In this document: positions 7,947-16,469 of the stretch, one piece after another
Layout: each line of letters begins with the position of its first letter
Position numbering within the stretch: the first letter of the stretch is position 1
NCBI GenBank assembly: GCA_902810745.1
Contig: CADDYW010000003.1
Coordinates: 62,001 to 126,000 of the forward strand
Origin: Chloroflexota bacterium
GTDB taxonomy: Bacteria; Chloroflexota; UBA6077; FW602-bin22; CADDYW01
DNA: 64,000 nucleotides
Direction of reading: 5' to 3'
Made by a program: the position numbers and the translations under genes
The notes under the pieces: model-generated
The model's input: only the letters and a program-made list of their open reading frames with translations
The model's database searches: none
Told to the model about the DNA's origin: nothing

Positions 7947-9089
7947 TCAGCGCCAGGTGACCCCGCCATCACGGCTTCGGTAAATGTTTCCGTCCAGATC
8001 TACCGCGAGCATCAGATGATCGCCAGCCGGGCTCACCGCGAGTGCGGAGATCGGGCGATGGAAAGGGAGCGATGCCCAGCTTCGGCCCTCGTCGATGCTC
8101 TTGAACAGCCCAGCATTGGTGCCCGCGTAAAGCGCGCCCGAGAGCGTCTCACCGGTCGGACTTACGTAGCGGTCTCCGCTGCGTGGATCATAGGCCAGCG
8201 CCAGGACGTCCTGAGTTGGGAGCGCGCCGTTGACAAAGCCGCTCGCATTCGCCCAGGCGCGCCCGTCGTCGCTCGCGAAGATCCCCTGCTGGCTGGTTCC
8301 AGCGAAGAACAGCGGGTGCGCGCTGCCCACCAGCGCGAGGCTGGTGACATTCGACGGCACCTCGGACCCGAGCGGCACCCAGTGCTGGCCGGCGTCGTCG
8401 CTGCGGTACAGTCCGCGACCCGCGACCACCGCGTACACTCGATTCGCCTGGGATGGATCGACGGCGAGGGCCTGGATCGATCCGACCGGAAGATCGGTCG
8501 TGACCTGCTGGAAGCCGTGTGCCTCGCCACGCCAGAGATGCGCCCCGGCCAGGTACACCGGCGACGCGTCGGATGGCCCCGCACCAATGGCCCGTACCCC
8601 TCCTTCGAGCAGCATCTGCTGCCAGGTCATCCCCTGATCGACGCTCACGAGTACGCCGCTCGGGGTCCCGATCAGGGCAAGCGACGGCGTCCCGGGCCGA
8701 ATCGCCAGCGTCAGTGGAGCAGCCGCCGCAACGCGGGAGATTGGCTGCTCTCTCTGTCGTTCTGGGGCACTGAAGTAGATCCAGGCGACCGCGGCCAGCA
8801 CGATGAGCAGACAGGCGGCCGCTCCAACGAGCAGACGGAACCCACGGCCGCTCCAGCGCGCCGCACTCCGCGTCTGCTCGACGTCGGAAAGCAGGGGACG
8901 CGGAACCGGCAACGGCCCGCCACAATCCGGGCACACACGCGCGGTGCCACTCGCGAGCGCTCCGCACGAGGGGCAGGTCACACCCTGCACCGCGCCACAG
9001 GCGGGGCAGAATCGATCTCCCGGTCCGATCGTCGTGCCGCACTGCGAGCAGAACGCGCCGGTCGAGCGGTCCGTCGACTCGTGAATCAT
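7947..9089 (-). CDS. Double zinc-ribbon membrane protein with extracytoplasmic BNR/YCF48-like propeller
   Basis: 380 residues from ATG 9089 (GAGGGG upstream). The N-terminus carries four CxxC knuckles (CSQCG, CPACG, CPSCG, CPDCG) that form two zinc ribbons. One transmembrane helix (LLVGAAACLLIVLAAVAWIYF) follows, then ~240 residues of repeated blades of the type SVDQGMTWQQM, RSDDAGQHWVPLGS, SIDEGRSWASL and SRDGGVTWR, which are Asp-box/BNR repeats as in sortilin and YCF48 proteins. The zinc ribbons should be cytoplasmic and the propeller outside. The function is unknown; sensing or scaffolding are guesses. Confidence 0.75.
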   Translation of the reverse strand: MIHESTDRSTGAFCSQCGTTIGPGDRFCPACGAVQGVTCPSCGALASGTARVCPDCGGPLPVPRPLLSDVEQTRSAARWSGRGFRLLVGAAACLLIVLAAVAWIYFSAPERQREQPISRVAAAAPLTLAIRPGTPSLALIGTPSGVLVSVDQGMTWQQMLLEGGVRAIGAGPSDASPVYLAGAHLWRGEAHGFQQVTTDLPVGSIQALAVDPSQANRVYAVVAGRGLYRSDDAGQHWVPLGSEVPSNVTSLALVGSAHPLFFAGTSQQGIFASDDGRAWANASGFVNGALPTQDVLALAYDPRSGDRYVSPTGETLSGALYAGTNAGLFKSIDEGRSWASLPFHRPISALAVSPAGDHLMLAVDLDGNIYRSRDGGVTWR

Positions 9090-9245
9090 CCGCCAATCCC
9101 CTCGGCCGACCAGTACCTGATCCGCGCAGCGCAAGGTGCCGGTGCGCCTAGCTCGACGCGTCGACATCGCCCAGCGCCCATCGCGCTGCTCGATCTGCAT
9201 AATACGTGTGAGAGGTCCGTTCCGCGATCGTCCCTGATCACTATG

Positions 9246-10022
9246 CTAAACACCACTCTGACCACGCGTCAGCGGATGTGCCGACCGGCTCGACTCGTCG
9301 GTCGATGCAGGGGAGGGCGCAGCAGACGGGGCCCGAGCAGTCCTGGCAACCGTCTGCAGGTAGCCGACGAAGATCACCGCCACTCCAATCATCTCGGTGA
9401 CATAGAGCAGGCCGGGAATTCCCAACCGATTCGCCGTTCCCCCCAGTGCTTCGATCAATCCACCAACGGCGATCAACAAGGTTCCCGTCGCCCGGCGACG
9501 TGAGGTCGGATCGGGCCAGAATCGGATCACGCTCCAGAGCGCACCTCCGACCAGGGTGATCGTCCCGTAAGCGTTCAACGGAATGACAAAGAAGAGCATG
9601 TAAGAGGGAAATCCCCCGCCGGTGATCGCTCCGTGTACCAGCGCTCGGGGCAGATCGACCGGCACGGTTAAAGCGAGCGCCAGCCCCTCGAGAGAAAGTG
9701 CGATCAGGACCGCCAGGGACCCGTGCGCCAGCGCCCGCGGTGCCATCAGATAAACCGTGCCCTGTCCGAGATACGCCGCGGCCAGCATCGCTCCAGAATA
9801 GTACCAGATACGATAGATCGGCTCGTTCCAGCCGTGCTCCTCCGCGACGAACTGACAGAAGGTTCCCACGCCGAAGATCAGCAGCGCCAGGCTCCAGACG
9901 AGCTGATACGAGCGTCGGCGCGCGACGAACTGCTGGTACACCACCGCTGCAAAGATCAGACTGATCGCCGTGGCCCCGAGCGATAAGGCGGCACCGAGGC
10001 CAAGCCCGCTTCCCGCGATCAC
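9246..10022 (-). CDS. Multi-pass membrane protein, unknown function
   Basis: 258 residues, seven or so hydrophobic helices and a polar Ser/Ala-rich tail. GTG 10022 is chosen because its codon overlaps the TGA of the gene upstream (GTGA overlap) and GGAG lies eight bases before it. The longer frame to 10127 would run deep into that gene. It is translationally coupled to the 159-residue membrane protein, so the two may form one complex. I do not recognise the family. Confidence 0.65.
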   Translation of the reverse strand: MIAGSGLGLGAALSLGATAISLIFAAVVYQQFVARRRSYQLVWSLALLIFGVGTFCQFVAEEHGWNEPIYRIWYYSGAMLAAAYLGQGTVYLMAPRALAHGSLAVLIALSLEGLALALTVPVDLPRALVHGAITGGGFPSYMLFFVIPLNAYGTITLVGGALWSVIRFWPDPTSRRRATGTLLIAVGGLIEALGGTANRLGIPGLLYVTEMIGVAVIFVGYLQTVARTARAPSAAPSPASTDESSRSAHPLTRGQSGV

Positions 10023-10498
10023 GGCATCACTCCGGATGACTGCTCGTAGACGGCCCGCAGCACGATGGACAGCAGATAGACGACCACCCCGAGCTCCAGA
10101 ATCAGATACTGGGGGCGCAGCCACCACGCGGAGAGCAGACCCCGATCTCCTGCCTCACGACGCTTCCCAACGCGCCCGGCGAGCCAGAACATCCAGAGCG
10201 ACAGAACAACCTTGGCCCCGAGAACGACGACATAGCTCGTCGAGAGGTGCGGCTGGCCCAGACGCGTGACCGCGAGGATGGCTCCCGTCACGACGAAGAC
10301 GAGGATGGAAAGACGAACAACCTCGCGGAACTCGATTCCCATCGCTGCCAGCAGCGAGAGGCGCTCCGGGGTCCGTCCTACCTGGCTCAGCGCCGGGTCG
10401 AGGACGACGGCGTAAAAGAGACTCCCCCCGACCCAGGCAACCGCCGCCATCGCGTGGGCCCAGAGGATCACGACGTGAAAAGCCCCGGTAAGATCCAA
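10019..10498 (-). CDS. CopD-like four-helix membrane protein
   Basis: 159 residues with four membrane helices: VVILWAHAMAAVAWVGGSLFY, LSILVFVVTGAILAV, VVLGAKVVLSLWMFWLAG and a C-terminal helix. Histidine in helix 1, and the WVGG and LGAK motifs, resemble the CopD/DUF2269-like integral membrane families, some of which handle copper or heme. The start is TTG 10498, with AGGA five bases before it. It is the first gene of the two-gene minus-strand unit. Confidence 0.6.
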   Translation of the reverse strand: MDLTGAFHVVILWAHAMAAVAWVGGSLFYAVVLDPALSQVGRTPERLSLLAAMGIEFREVVRLSILVFVVTGAILAVTRLGQPHLSTSYVVVLGAKVVLSLWMFWLAGRVGKRREAGDRGLLSAWWLRPQYLILELGVVVYLLSIVLRAVYEQSSGVMP

Positions 10499-10600
10499 GC
10501 GTCATCCTGTAACCCGAGTGACGTCATGATCATAATCCCGCGCACCGGCGACTGTAAAGGCTGGCAAAAAGGTACTACGTCTTCGACCCGCGCCGACCGT

Positions 10601-10606
10601 TATACT
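10601..10606 (+). promoter_or_regulatory. -10 element upstream of the NAD(P)-binding gene
   Basis: TATACT lies 88 bases before the ATG of the downstream gene. No good -35 hexamer is seen at the normal distance, so only the -10 is supported. Confidence 0.3.
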
Positions 10607-10694
10607 GAGGCAGAAGACGTGGCTTCAGCTAATCAGTCGTATCCAGCAGCGTGACGTCGTCGAGGGGATCGGTCCCCTCGGCAGGAGGCCGATG

Positions 10695-11606
10695 ATGTTC
10701 CTGATCGTTGGTGGGAGCGGCTGGCTTGGAGGAACCGTGGCGCGGCTCCTCCTCGCCCAGGGTAGACGGGTGCGCGTAATGACCCGGATTCCCGCTAAAG
10801 TCGACAATCTGGCGCGACTCGGTGCCGACGTCGTCGCCGGTGATCTCCGCCAGCCGGAGACGCTCCGCCAGGCCCTGAACGGTGTCGAGGTCGTGATCGC
10901 GGCTGCCCACGCCTTCCCCGGTGAAGGCGAGAACAATCCCCTGACGGTAGATAACGTGGGGAATCGCGCGCTCATCGACGCCGCGAAGGCGGCTGGCGTC
11001 GGCCACTTCGTGTTCACCTCGATGCTCGGCGTTCGAGACAACCATCCAGTCGACTTCTACCGGATAAAGTACGGCGTTGAGCAATATCTGCACGCCAGCC
11101 GGCTCAGCTACACCATCGTGCGCCCGTCGTTCTTCATGGAGCCCTGGGCTGTCCGGATCGGCGAGCAGGTCGTCGAGAAGGGCGAGGTGACGATCGTGGG
11201 CCATGGCCACAATCCGATCAACTTCGTCTCGGTCGACGACGTGGCGTCTCTCGTTCTCCTGATACTCGATCGCCCCGAGCTACGTGGCCGAGCGATCAAG
11301 ATCGGCGGCCCAGAGAACCTGACCCTTCATCAGGTGGCGGCGATCTTCGAACAGATCGTCGGCCGATTCGTCACCAAGCGGTACTATTCCCTGGAGCGCG
11401 CGAAGGCGACGTCTATACTGATGCGGAAGATCAATCCGGCGCTCAGCCGCGACCTGGCACTGAGCGTCTATATGGATACCGCGGACCTCGCCTTCGACTC
11501 GACCGAAACCCTGCGAGTCTTTCCTCTCCAGCTCAAACGGATGGAAGGGATCATTCGGCAGCGATACTCCGCGGTCACGCGCGTGCCGGGAACAGGCGTC
11601 GCGTAG
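10695..11606 (+). CDS. NAD(P)-binding atypical SDR (NmrA / complex I NDUFA9-like)
   Basis: 303 residues starting with the atypical SDR Rossmann motif VGGSGWLGGTVARLLLAQG, then VMTRIPAKV, ADVVAGDLRQPETLRQAL, AAKAAGVGHFVFTSMLG and YTIVRPSFFMEPW. It lacks the classical YxxxK, as is usual for NmrA-like and NDUFA9-like proteins, which act as redox sensors, quinone-biosynthesis partners or reductases. AGGAGG at 10683-10688 is three bases from ATG 10692 and six from ATG 10695; the latter is preferred. It is convergent with the small membrane protein at 11705. Confidence 0.8.
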   Translation: MFLIVGGSGWLGGTVARLLLAQGRRVRVMTRIPAKVDNLARLGADVVAGDLRQPETLRQALNGVEVVIAAAHAFPGEGENNPLTVDNVGNRALIDAAKAAGVGHFVFTSMLGVRDNHPVDFYRIKYGVEQYLHASRLSYTIVRPSFFMEPWAVRIGEQVVEKGEVTIVGHGHNPINFVSVDDVASLVLLILDRPELRGRAIKIGGPENLTLHQVAAIFEQIVGRFVTKRYYSLERAKATSILMRKINPALSRDLALSVYMDTADLAFDSTETLRVFPLQLKRMEGIIRQRYSAVTRVPGTGVA

Positions 11607-11630
11607 GACGGCCGTGATCCAGACCCGAAA

Positions 11631-11672
11631 AGATGGAGGCTGCCGATCGGGTCTGATCGGCAGCCTCCATCT
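11631..11672. terminator. Perfect 18-bp inverted repeat between convergent genes
   Basis: The arms 11631-11648 and 11655-11672 are fully complementary, with loop GGGTCT. The hairpin lies between two convergent genes and has no long T tract, consistent with a bidirectional transcription stop. Confidence 0.75.
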
Positions 11673-11704
11673 CTAGGGGCGCGCCGAGGATAAGGGCGTC
11701 TCTT

Positions 11705-12004
11705 CTAGGAGTGGGCCGGCGCCTTGCGCATTTCGAGAGTCTCGATTGCCTGCGGGTGCCGGAAGTACGTAATGATCCAATCGATGACGCAACCAATGAG
11801 TGCAGCGATGACCGCGGTGCCCGGGTGGAATTCCAGGAACTTCGGTCCAAGCGGGACGAACGCTTCGCCCAGAACCATCAACGCGAAAGGATAGGCCGCC
11901 ACGCGCCAGGGCAGATCCGGCAGCTTGCCCGGGAGCAAGTCATACCAGAAGACACCCAGGCCGTAGGCGAAGGCCACCATTGTCAGCCAGGTCGCTACTT
12001 CCAT
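11705..12004 (-). CDS. Small membrane protein, unknown function
   Basis: 99 residues. ATG 12004 is preceded by GAGGAGG. Three hydrophobic stretches (TWLTMVAFAYGLGVFWY, VAAYPFALMVLGEAFVPLG, AVIAALIGCVIDWIITYF) with a charged C-terminus. It is monocistronic, with its own promoter and terminator. No family was recognised. Confidence 0.65.
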   Translation of the reverse strand: MEVATWLTMVAFAYGLGVFWYDLLPGKLPDLPWRVAAYPFALMVLGEAFVPLGPKFLEFHPGTAVIAALIGCVIDWIITYFRHPQAIETLEMRKAPAHS

Positions 12005-12123
12005 TGCTTCAAACCTCCTCGTATGAAGCCCAGATAACAGCCCTCATCCTCGGAGATCTGATCCGCCTGGTACCAACCGGGTGACCTGCCCGACGGCCCA
12101 GCCGTCGGACCAGCTCTATTCTC

Positions 12124-12151
12124 ACAATAGCACGCTGCGCCGCAAAGTCAA
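12124..12151 (-). promoter_or_regulatory. Promoter of the 99-residue membrane protein
   Basis: On the minus strand TTGACT (plus 12146-12151), a 16-base spacer and TATTGT (12124-12129), preceded by TGC. It lies in the 337-base divergent gap 12005-12341, whose centre is markedly AT-rich; the rest of that gap holds nothing I can name. Confidence 0.5.
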
Positions 12152-12341
12152 TATTTTTCACCTAATATCTGGCAAGAGACTCAACCTCGCCACCGGCCCC
12201 CGAGACCTGCCACGCGGAGGTCTCACGGGACGCGTCACCTGGCCATCCGTCGCGACCCTCTTCCACTGCGCCAGGATCATCTCCGGCCGATGCCACGTGA
12301 TACACTTCAAGGCGTCTGACCTCACGAACCTGGAGGACGTC

Positions 12342-13448
12342 GTGGACGAGATCCGCCTGGGCATGATTGGCTGCGGCCAGATCAGCGCCCGATTCTTCAC
12401 TCAGGCGAAACAGCTACCTGGCGTGCGCTTCGTCGCAACCTGCGCGGCGCACGAGGAAAGCGCCCGTTCCCGGGCGTTGGAGAATGGCTGCGCCCGCTGG
12501 TACACCGACTACCGTCGCCTCCTCGACGACCCGGAGGTGGACGCCGTCGTCATCACGACGCCACACCAGCTCCACGCGCCCATGGCAATCGATGCGCTCC
12601 GCGCCGGCAAGCACACCCTGGTCGAGAAGCCGCTCACGACGCGCTGGGAGCACGCGCTCGAGCTGGCCGACCTGCTCGCCCGGTCGAATGCTACGTTCAT
12701 GGCGCTGCCTTTTGTCCACTATCCCGCCTTCCTCACGGCCCTGCGCCACGTCCGCGAAGAGTTTATCGGCAAGATCACCGGAATCGAGGCCGAGCTGAGC
12801 TTCTCCGGCCCCCCACGCTCAAACTGGTACTACTCGCGCGAGGCCGAGGGCGGCGCCATGCTGGATACGATGGTCTATCCCCTGGCGCGGATTGCCGCGT
12901 TGATGGGACCGGCTCGACGCCTCACCGCGTTCGTTGGCCAGCTTATTCCCCACCGCCTCTGCGGTGATGGCGGCCGGGTCGAGTCCCAGGTCGACGACAA
13001 CGTGACAATCCTGCTCGAATACCCGACCGGCCAGCAGGCCGTCGTGCGATCATACTGGGCCCAGTCGTTCATGCAGAACGGCACGGTTCTCCACGGCCGA
13101 CACGGCGCGATCTTCCTCAATCGCTGGGGGCGGCCACTGGTCGTCAAAAGCGACCTGAAACCCGTACCCGACGCCGAGCCGATCGAGTTTCTTGGCCTGG
13201 AGAACTGCTACGCACCCGTGATTCCACCCCAGCGCGTCGAGGACGACATCGTCGGTCACTTCGTCTCCTGCATCCGCACGAACACGCGACCGCGCTGCGA
13301 TGGGACGATCGGTCTGCACATCGCCGAGCAGCAGATGATGGCCTACCGTTCCGCGCGCGAGGGTCGAGCGATCGACCTCGAAACGACGTTCGAGCTCTGG
13401 TGGGATCGTGAGCCAGAGATCCTGGACCTCAGCCACGATTGGCTCTGA
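12342..13448 (+). CDS. Gfo/Idh/MocA-family oxidoreductase
   Basis: 368 residues. GTG 12342 has GGAGG at 12332-12336; the longer open frame upstream is not supported. The N-terminal Rossmann motif GMIGCGQIS is followed by DAVVITTPHQLHAPMAIDAL and the catalytic EKP motif in AGKHTLVEKPLTT. The C-terminal half is the usual alpha/beta sheet domain (EAELSFSGPP, GGAMLDTMVYPL). Such enzymes oxidise or reduce sugars and cyclitols with NAD(P). The substrate is unknown and no sugar pathway genes adjoin it. Confidence 0.85.
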   Translation: MDEIRLGMIGCGQISARFFTQAKQLPGVRFVATCAAHEESARSRALENGCARWYTDYRRLLDDPEVDAVVITTPHQLHAPMAIDALRAGKHTLVEKPLTTRWEHALELADLLARSNATFMALPFVHYPAFLTALRHVREEFIGKITGIEAELSFSGPPRSNWYYSREAEGGAMLDTMVYPLARIAALMGPARRLTAFVGQLIPHRLCGDGGRVESQVDDNVTILLEYPTGQQAVVRSYWAQSFMQNGTVLHGRHGAIFLNRWGRPLVVKSDLKPVPDAEPIEFLGLENCYAPVIPPQRVEDDIVGHFVSCIRTNTRPRCDGTIGLHIAEQQMMAYRSAREGRAIDLETTFELWWDREPEILDLSHDWL

Positions 13449-13454
13449 GCGAGG

Positions 13455-13510
13455 CGGCCCACCTCTGGCCCCTCTCTGGCTCGAAGAGAGGGAGGGATAG
13501 AGGTGGGCCG
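13455..13510 (+). terminator. Long imperfect hairpin after the Gfo/Idh/MocA gene
   Basis: Arms 13455-13466 (CGGCCCACCTCT) and 13499-13510 pair perfectly, and an inner CTCTCT/AGAGAG extends the stem. It lies between convergent genes. Confidence 0.7.
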
Positions 13511-13529
13511 GAAGGGTAAAGGACGGCGG

Positions 13530-13760
13530 CTACGATGCCGGCGCTTCGGTCGCGGGTTTCACCGCCCGGGTGTCGGCGGTGAAACCAACCTTCTTGTGGG
13601 TGCCATCGCAGAACGGCTTGTTGGATGAATTGCCACATCGACAGAGAAAGATGACCGGTTCGGTCACGGTGAACTCGTTGCCCTCGGGATCTACCAGCTT
13701 GATTGGCCCTTCGACACGATACGGGCCATTCTTGCGCGGCGTAATGATAACGTCAGCCAC
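13530..13760 (-). CDS. CDGSH-type iron-sulfur protein
   Basis: 76 residues from GTG 13760, with AGGAGG ten bases upstream. The C-terminal half holds a complete CDGSH cluster site, CRCGNSSNKPFCDGTH, giving ligands C40, C42, C51 and H55 for a mitoNEET-type [2Fe-2S] cluster. The N-terminal half (PRKNGPYRVEGPIKLVD) matches the bacterial single-domain version. Bacterial members are soluble and are thought to act in Fe-S or redox handling. It lies next to the sulfate-assimilation cluster but on the other strand. Confidence 0.85.
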   Translation of the reverse strand: MADVIITPRKNGPYRVEGPIKLVDPEGNEFTVTEPVIFLCRCGNSSNKPFCDGTHKKVGFTADTRAVKPATEAPAS

Positions 13761-13919
13761 TATATCCAGGCCTCCTGATCCTGAAGTGCGGGATGCTCCC
13801 GCCACCACGAAGTCTAGCTGACCGTCGAGCATCCCGACAACTATTTTCCGTCACTCGCGCGCGGCACTGCGCCATCGCGACCCCGGGCGTGCTGCCCCTG
13901 CCCTGGATGATAAAATCTC

Positions 13920-13988
13920 TTGACAGACACGAGGCTGGGATGCTAGTTATAAGCTGATTTTCTCGATCAACTTAGTCGGTAATTTCCC
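13920..13988 (+). promoter_or_regulatory. cysD promoter region with operator-like motif
   Basis: TTGACA at 13920-13925 and TATAAG at 13948-13953 (spacing longer than ideal; TAGTTA at 13944 is an alternative -10). At 13966-13988 a motif reads ATCAACTTAGTCGG then TAATTTCCC. Its core is close to the palindrome CGACTTAGTCG, and the whole motif recurs at the cysC promoter, where it again lies just after the -10. Confidence 0.5.
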
Positions 13989-14033
13989 ACGGGTCCCGGC
14001 TCACCCGCAGCAGCGCGATCACACGGAGGTTAC

Positions 14034-15002
14034 ATGCCTTGGGATACTTCTACCCTGGCCGTCGAAGAGCGTAGCCGCGACGGCGATACCTTCAGGACAC
14101 GATACAGCGTGCCCCACCTCAAGACCCTCGAGGCGGAGGCGATCTTCATCCTGCGGGAGGCCGCGGCCGAGTTCGAGCGTCCCGTCCTGCTCTTCTCGGG
14201 CGGTAAAGACAGCGCGGTCCTGCTGCGCCTGGCAGAGAAGGCCTTTCGCCCCGGCCGGTTTCCTTTTCCGATCCTGCACATCGACACCGGGCACAACTTT
14301 CCGGAGACCCTCGAGTTTCGCGACCGTCGTGTCGCCGAGCTCGGGGAGCGCCTGATCGTGCGCTACGTCCAGGACAGCATCGATCGTGGTCGGGTCGTCG
14401 AGCCGAAAGGGGTTGGTGCCTCGCGCAACCGCCTGCAGACGACGACGCTGCTCGACGCCATCGCGGAGTTTCGATTCGACGCGGCCATCGGCGGCGCACG
14501 GCGCGACGAAGAGAAGGCGCGCGCCAAGGAGCGTGTATTCTCGTTTCGAGACGAGTTTGGACAGTGGGATCCCCGGCGGCAGCGACCGGAGCTCTGGAAT
14601 CTCTACAACGCGCGGATCCATCCCGGCGAGCACGTCCGCGTGTTTCCACTCTCGAACTGGACCGAGCTCGACATCTGGGAGTACATCGCCCAGGAGGAGC
14701 TCGACCTCCCGTCGATCTACTTCGCGCATCGCCGCCTCGTGTTCGAGCGTGACGGAATGCTGCTCGCCGTCGGCGATTACCTGGAGCGACGCGCCGACGA
14801 GGTGCCGTTCGAGGCCGAAGTGCGCTATCGCACCGTCGGAGACATGACCTGCACCGCCGCGATTCGGTCGTCAGCACGGACGATCGACGAGATCATCGCC
14901 GAGGTCGCGACGTCGCGCATCTCCGAGCGCGGTGCGACCCGCGCCGACGACCGGTTCTCGAGCGCGGCGATGGAGGACCGCAAGCGCGAGGGATACTTCT
15001 GA
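14034..15002 (+). CDS. cysD: Sulfate adenylyltransferase subunit 2
   Basis: 322 residues; small subunit of ATP sulfurylase, which forms APS from ATP and sulfate. The PP-loop SGGKDS (S55-S60) marks the N-type ATP pyrophosphatase fold. Further family motifs are FPILHIDTGHNFPETLEFRD, GGARRDEEKARAKERVFSFR and NWTELDIWEYI. The length and the C-terminal TCTAAIRSSARTIDEII fit CysD. GGAGG precedes ATG 14034. It heads the cysDN operon; its TGA overlaps the ATG of cysN. Confidence 0.95.
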   Translation: MPWDTSTLAVEERSRDGDTFRTRYSVPHLKTLEAEAIFILREAAAEFERPVLLFSGGKDSAVLLRLAEKAFRPGRFPFPILHIDTGHNFPETLEFRDRRVAELGERLIVRYVQDSIDRGRVVEPKGVGASRNRLQTTTLLDAIAEFRFDAAIGGARRDEEKARAKERVFSFRDEFGQWDPRRQRPELWNLYNARIHPGEHVRVFPLSNWTELDIWEYIAQEELDLPSIYFAHRRLVFERDGMLLAVGDYLERRADEVPFEAEVRYRTVGDMTCTAAIRSSARTIDEIIAEVATSRISERGATRADDRFSSAAMEDRKREGYF

Positions 15003-16291
15003 TGATCCAGCACCTCACCAGAACGGCCGCGCGCACGGATCTCCTGCGCTTCTCAACCGCCGGCTCCGTCGACGACGGCAAGAGCACCCTGATCGGGCGA
15101 CTGCTGTACGAGACCAAGTCCATCTTCGAAGATCAGCTACTGGCCGTGGAGCGCGCCAGTCGCGACCAGGGGGCTGATTACCTCAACCTAGCCCTGCTGA
15201 CCGATGGCCTGCGTGCCGAGCGGGAGCAAGGGATCACCATCGATGTCGCCTATCGATACTTTTCGACACCGCGGCGGACCTTCATCCTGGCCGATACGCC
15301 CGGCCACGTCCAGTACACGCGGAACATGGTGACCGGCGCCTCGACGTCGGATCTCGCCATTATTCTGGTCGATGCAAGCCGGGGCATCGCCGAGCAGTCC
15401 CGTCGGCACCTCTTCATCGCCTCGCTCCTTGGAATCCGTCACTTCGTCATCTGTGTGAACAAGATGGACCTGGTCGGCTACTCCGAGGCCGTCTTCGAGC
15501 GCATCCGCGGCGACTTCCGTCCATTCCTCGCTCAGCTCGACATCGCCGACCCGCTGTTCATCCCAATCTCGGCGCTGATCGGCGATAACGTGGTCGAGCA
15601 GTCCGCCAACATGCCCTGGTACCGGGGACCGTCCCTGCTGCAGCACCTCGAGACCGTCCCGGTCGCGTCCAATCGAAACCTGAGCGACCCACGCTTCCCG
15701 GTCCAGTGGGTGATTCGGCCTCACCGAAATGACCATCGCGACTACCGTGGCTACGCCGGTCAGGTAGCGAGTGGCGTGTTCAAGCCCGGGGACGCGGTCG
15801 TGATCCTCCCCGGTGGGTTCACCACGCGTGTCCGGTCGATCGACACGTTTGATGGACCAGTTGTCGAGGCGTTTCCGCCGATGAGCGTGACGCTGACTCT
15901 TCAGGACGATCTCGACGTCTCGCGCGGCGACATGATCGCGGCAGTCGACAACCGCCCGATCGTGAGCCAGGACCTGAACGCGATTATCTGCTGGCTCGCT
16001 CCCGGCGCGCTGGTGCCTGGCGCGTCGTACGTGGTCAAGCATACGACGCGGATCGCCCGGGCGGTCGTGAAGGATCTGCGCTACCGCATCGATGTCAACT
16101 CGCTGGAGCGGGATGACGCGGCAGACTCGCTCCGGCTGAATGAGATTGGCCACGTCGTCCTCCGAACGACAGCCCCTCTTCTTTACGATCCGTATCGACG
16201 GAATCGAGCAACCGGCTGCTTTATTCTCATCGACGACGCGACGAACGAAACGGTTGGAGCAGGCATTCTGCTCGAGCCGGAGGAATGCTGA
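15002..16291 (+). CDS. cysN: Sulfate adenylyltransferase subunit 1 (GTPase)
   Basis: 429 residues; the regulatory GTPase subunit that drives APS formation. G-box motifs are all present: GSVDDGKST (G1, residues 21-29), EREQGITID (G2), DTPGH (G3), NKMD (G4). The elongation-factor-like beta-barrels follow (QWVIRPH, GDMIAAVDNRP). There is no C-terminal APS-kinase domain, so this is CysN and not a NodQ-type fusion; cysC is separate just downstream. Start and cysD stop overlap. Confidence 0.95.
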   Translation: MIQHLTRTAARTDLLRFSTAGSVDDGKSTLIGRLLYETKSIFEDQLLAVERASRDQGADYLNLALLTDGLRAEREQGITIDVAYRYFSTPRRTFILADTPGHVQYTRNMVTGASTSDLAIILVDASRGIAEQSRRHLFIASLLGIRHFVICVNKMDLVGYSEAVFERIRGDFRPFLAQLDIADPLFIPISALIGDNVVEQSANMPWYRGPSLLQHLETVPVASNRNLSDPRFPVQWVIRPHRNDHRDYRGYAGQVASGVFKPGDAVVILPGGFTTRVRSIDTFDGPVVEAFPPMSVTLTLQDDLDVSRGDMIAAVDNRPIVSQDLNAIICWLAPGALVPGASYVVKHTTRIARAVVKDLRYRIDVNSLERDDAADSLRLNEIGHVVLRTTAPLLYDPYRRNRATGCFILIDDATNETVGAGILLEPEEC

Positions 16292-16351
16292 CGGCCGCCC
16301 TCCCGCTCGCACGAGCCCACCACGACCCGCGCGTATAACCCGGCGAAATGG

Positions 16352-16380
16352 TTGACAGTGGCCGTCACCGGTGCTATAAA
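16352..16380 (+). promoter_or_regulatory. cysC promoter
   Basis: TTGACA (16352-16357), a 17-base spacer and TATAAA (16375-16380), with TGC directly before the -10. This is the best sigma-70-type promoter in the window and shows that cysC and the genes after it can be transcribed apart from cysDN. Confidence 0.8.
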
Positions 16381-16393
16381 GGCGATAATATCA

Positions 16394-16417
16394 ATCGACT
16401 TAATCAGGAATTTGCCC
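16394..16417 (+). promoter_or_regulatory. Operator-like motif shared with cysD
   Basis: ATCGACTTAATCAGG followed by AATTTGCCC, starting 14 bases after the -10, therefore over the expected transcription start. About 17 of 24 positions agree with the motif at 13966-13988. Its place suggests a repressor site for a sulfur or cysteine regulator; no regulator gene is nearby. Confidence 0.5.
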
Positions 16418-16469
16418 GTCGAAGTGAACCGCGTTCCGGGCGGCAGACCCAAGGAGGGCATGACCGACG

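Noticed and set aside
8016-9503. Plus-strand ORF of 495 codons
   Set aside because: It is antisense to the zinc-ribbon/BNR gene and shows only low-complexity Arg/Gly/Pro composition.
13761-14033. A SAM or other sulfur riboswitch before cysD
   Set aside because: The leader is too short and lacks the conserved core and helices; the repeated motif fits a protein-binding site better.
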